A stretch of 64,000 nucleotides of DNA from contig JAPXFQ010001693.1 of assembly GCA_028564705.1 (NCBI GenBank), positions 372,001 through 436,000 of the forward strand, written 5' to 3'. Position 1 is the stretch's first letter. Every line of letters begins with the position of its first letter. The stretch is from Apricaphanius iberus (Eukaryota > Chordata > Actinopteri > Cyprinodontiformes > Aphaniidae). This document shows positions 63,525 to 64,000 of this stretch, piece by piece. A program made the position numbers and the translations under genes. Below the pieces are notes generated by a model. It was not told the DNA's origin. It made no database searches and saw nothing but the letters and a program-made list of their open reading frames with translations.

Positions 63525-64000
63525 ATTTCAATTCAAAAATACTTTATTGAGCCCAGAGGGAAATTAACTGTTATTGTAGCTCATTAATTAATTTTTCAAG
63601 GAATTGTTGTAGACAATGATGGCTGTGGGGAGAAAGGATTTTCTGTAGCGGTCAGTGTTGCAGCGAAACTGAAGAAGCCTCTGACTGAAGATACTCTTGC
63701 TGTAAGACTGTCTCATGGAGAGGATGCTCAGGGTTGTCCAAGATCTTTTTAATTTTATGAAGAATCCTTCTTTGCATCATTATCTCCAGTTGTTCCACAG
63801 TCGTCCCCATAACAGAACCAGCCCTCTTCATCAGGTTATTGACCCGTTTTAAGTCCCTGGCTCTGATGCTGTTACCCCAACAGATGATGGACGAAGTGAT
63901 GACACTCTCCACCACAGACTTGTAGAAGATTGAAGGACCTCAGCTTCCTCAGAAAGTACATTCTGCTCTGTCCCTTTTTGTAGACTGCTTCACTGTTGAT
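63525..64000 (-). mobile_element. Rex1/Babar-like LINE 3' end, cut by the window
   Basis: On + the tail AATACTTTATTGAGCCCAGA, then minus-strand coding at 63915-63652: MVESVITSSIICWGNSIRAR, KRVNNLMKRAGSVMGTTVEQ, QRRILHKIKKILDNPEHPLH, the normal C-terminal region. It is missing the short end motif seen in the plus-strand relative at 33265-34120 and continues beyond 64000 with further RT (PLRKYILLCPFL-like frame). Appears 3'-complete. Confidence 0.8.

Noticed and set aside
35573..64000. epha8 exon 3 downstream
   Set aside because: This exon should be several hundred bp and encode the ligand-binding domain with a TYQVC-like motif; no + reading frame in the window shows it.
1..64000. Bacterial-style operons, ribosome binding sites and terminators
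   Set aside because: Splice signals, SINEs, LINEs, Tc1, hAT and piggyBac elements show this is vertebrate DNA, so such features do not apply.

Overview
The window is vertebrate, almost certainly teleost, genomic DNA: a large TE-packed intronic stretch of one host gene. The only host coding sequence I can support is a single 65-bp exon at 35508-35572 (+). It is flanked by a good polypyrimidine tract/AG and a GTAAG donor, and it translates to the start of an Eph-receptor ligand-binding domain, closest to EphA8. It is too short to appear as an ORF. Exon 1 (signal peptide) and the large exon 3 (rest of the ligand-binding domain) are not recognisable here, so both flanking introns probably run off the window.

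Everything else recognisable is mobile DNA of classes typical of ray-finned fish. Left third (1-19 kb): an unidentified GC-rich block; an L1/Tx1-type LINE relic with its 3' tail (a second tail copy follows at 4 kb); a nest of minus-strand L2 LINEs (5.0-9.5 kb); a 55-bp minisatellite; and the best-preserved element, a Tc1-like DNA transposon (12010-13552) with ~200-bp inverted repeats, TA target sites and an uninterrupted 320-aa DD34E transposase that lacks about 20 codons. Middle (19-35 kb): a Tc1-like relic split in two, hAT-like non-autonomous repeats, a Rex1/Babar LINE with a 266-aa RT ORF, tRNA-derived SINEs with target-site duplications, an RLE-type LINE C-terminus, and a second Rex1-type LINE ending in (CTAT)n.

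Right half (35-64 kb): the epha8-like exon, then a Tc1 relic carrying a MITE; a striking ~580-bp array of CACTAGTTAACTAGTG palindromes (38278-38859) that fits no family I know; an unknown DNA transposon with a 9-bp target duplication carrying a SINE; a CR1/L2-group LINE broken by a younger L2 whose 3' region contains a 28S rRNA-derived segment; three full-length Tc1 elements (two of one family in opposite orientation around a third family); a piggyBac-like transposase pseudogene with a recognisable intron; and a Rex1-type LINE cut by the window edge.

No gene network can be read from the window. The transposases and reverse transcriptases are nearly all broken by stops and frameshifts, and the insertions give a relative chronology through nesting. 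Family assignments come from motif and sequence recognition without database searches; boundaries without a stated target duplication are approximate.
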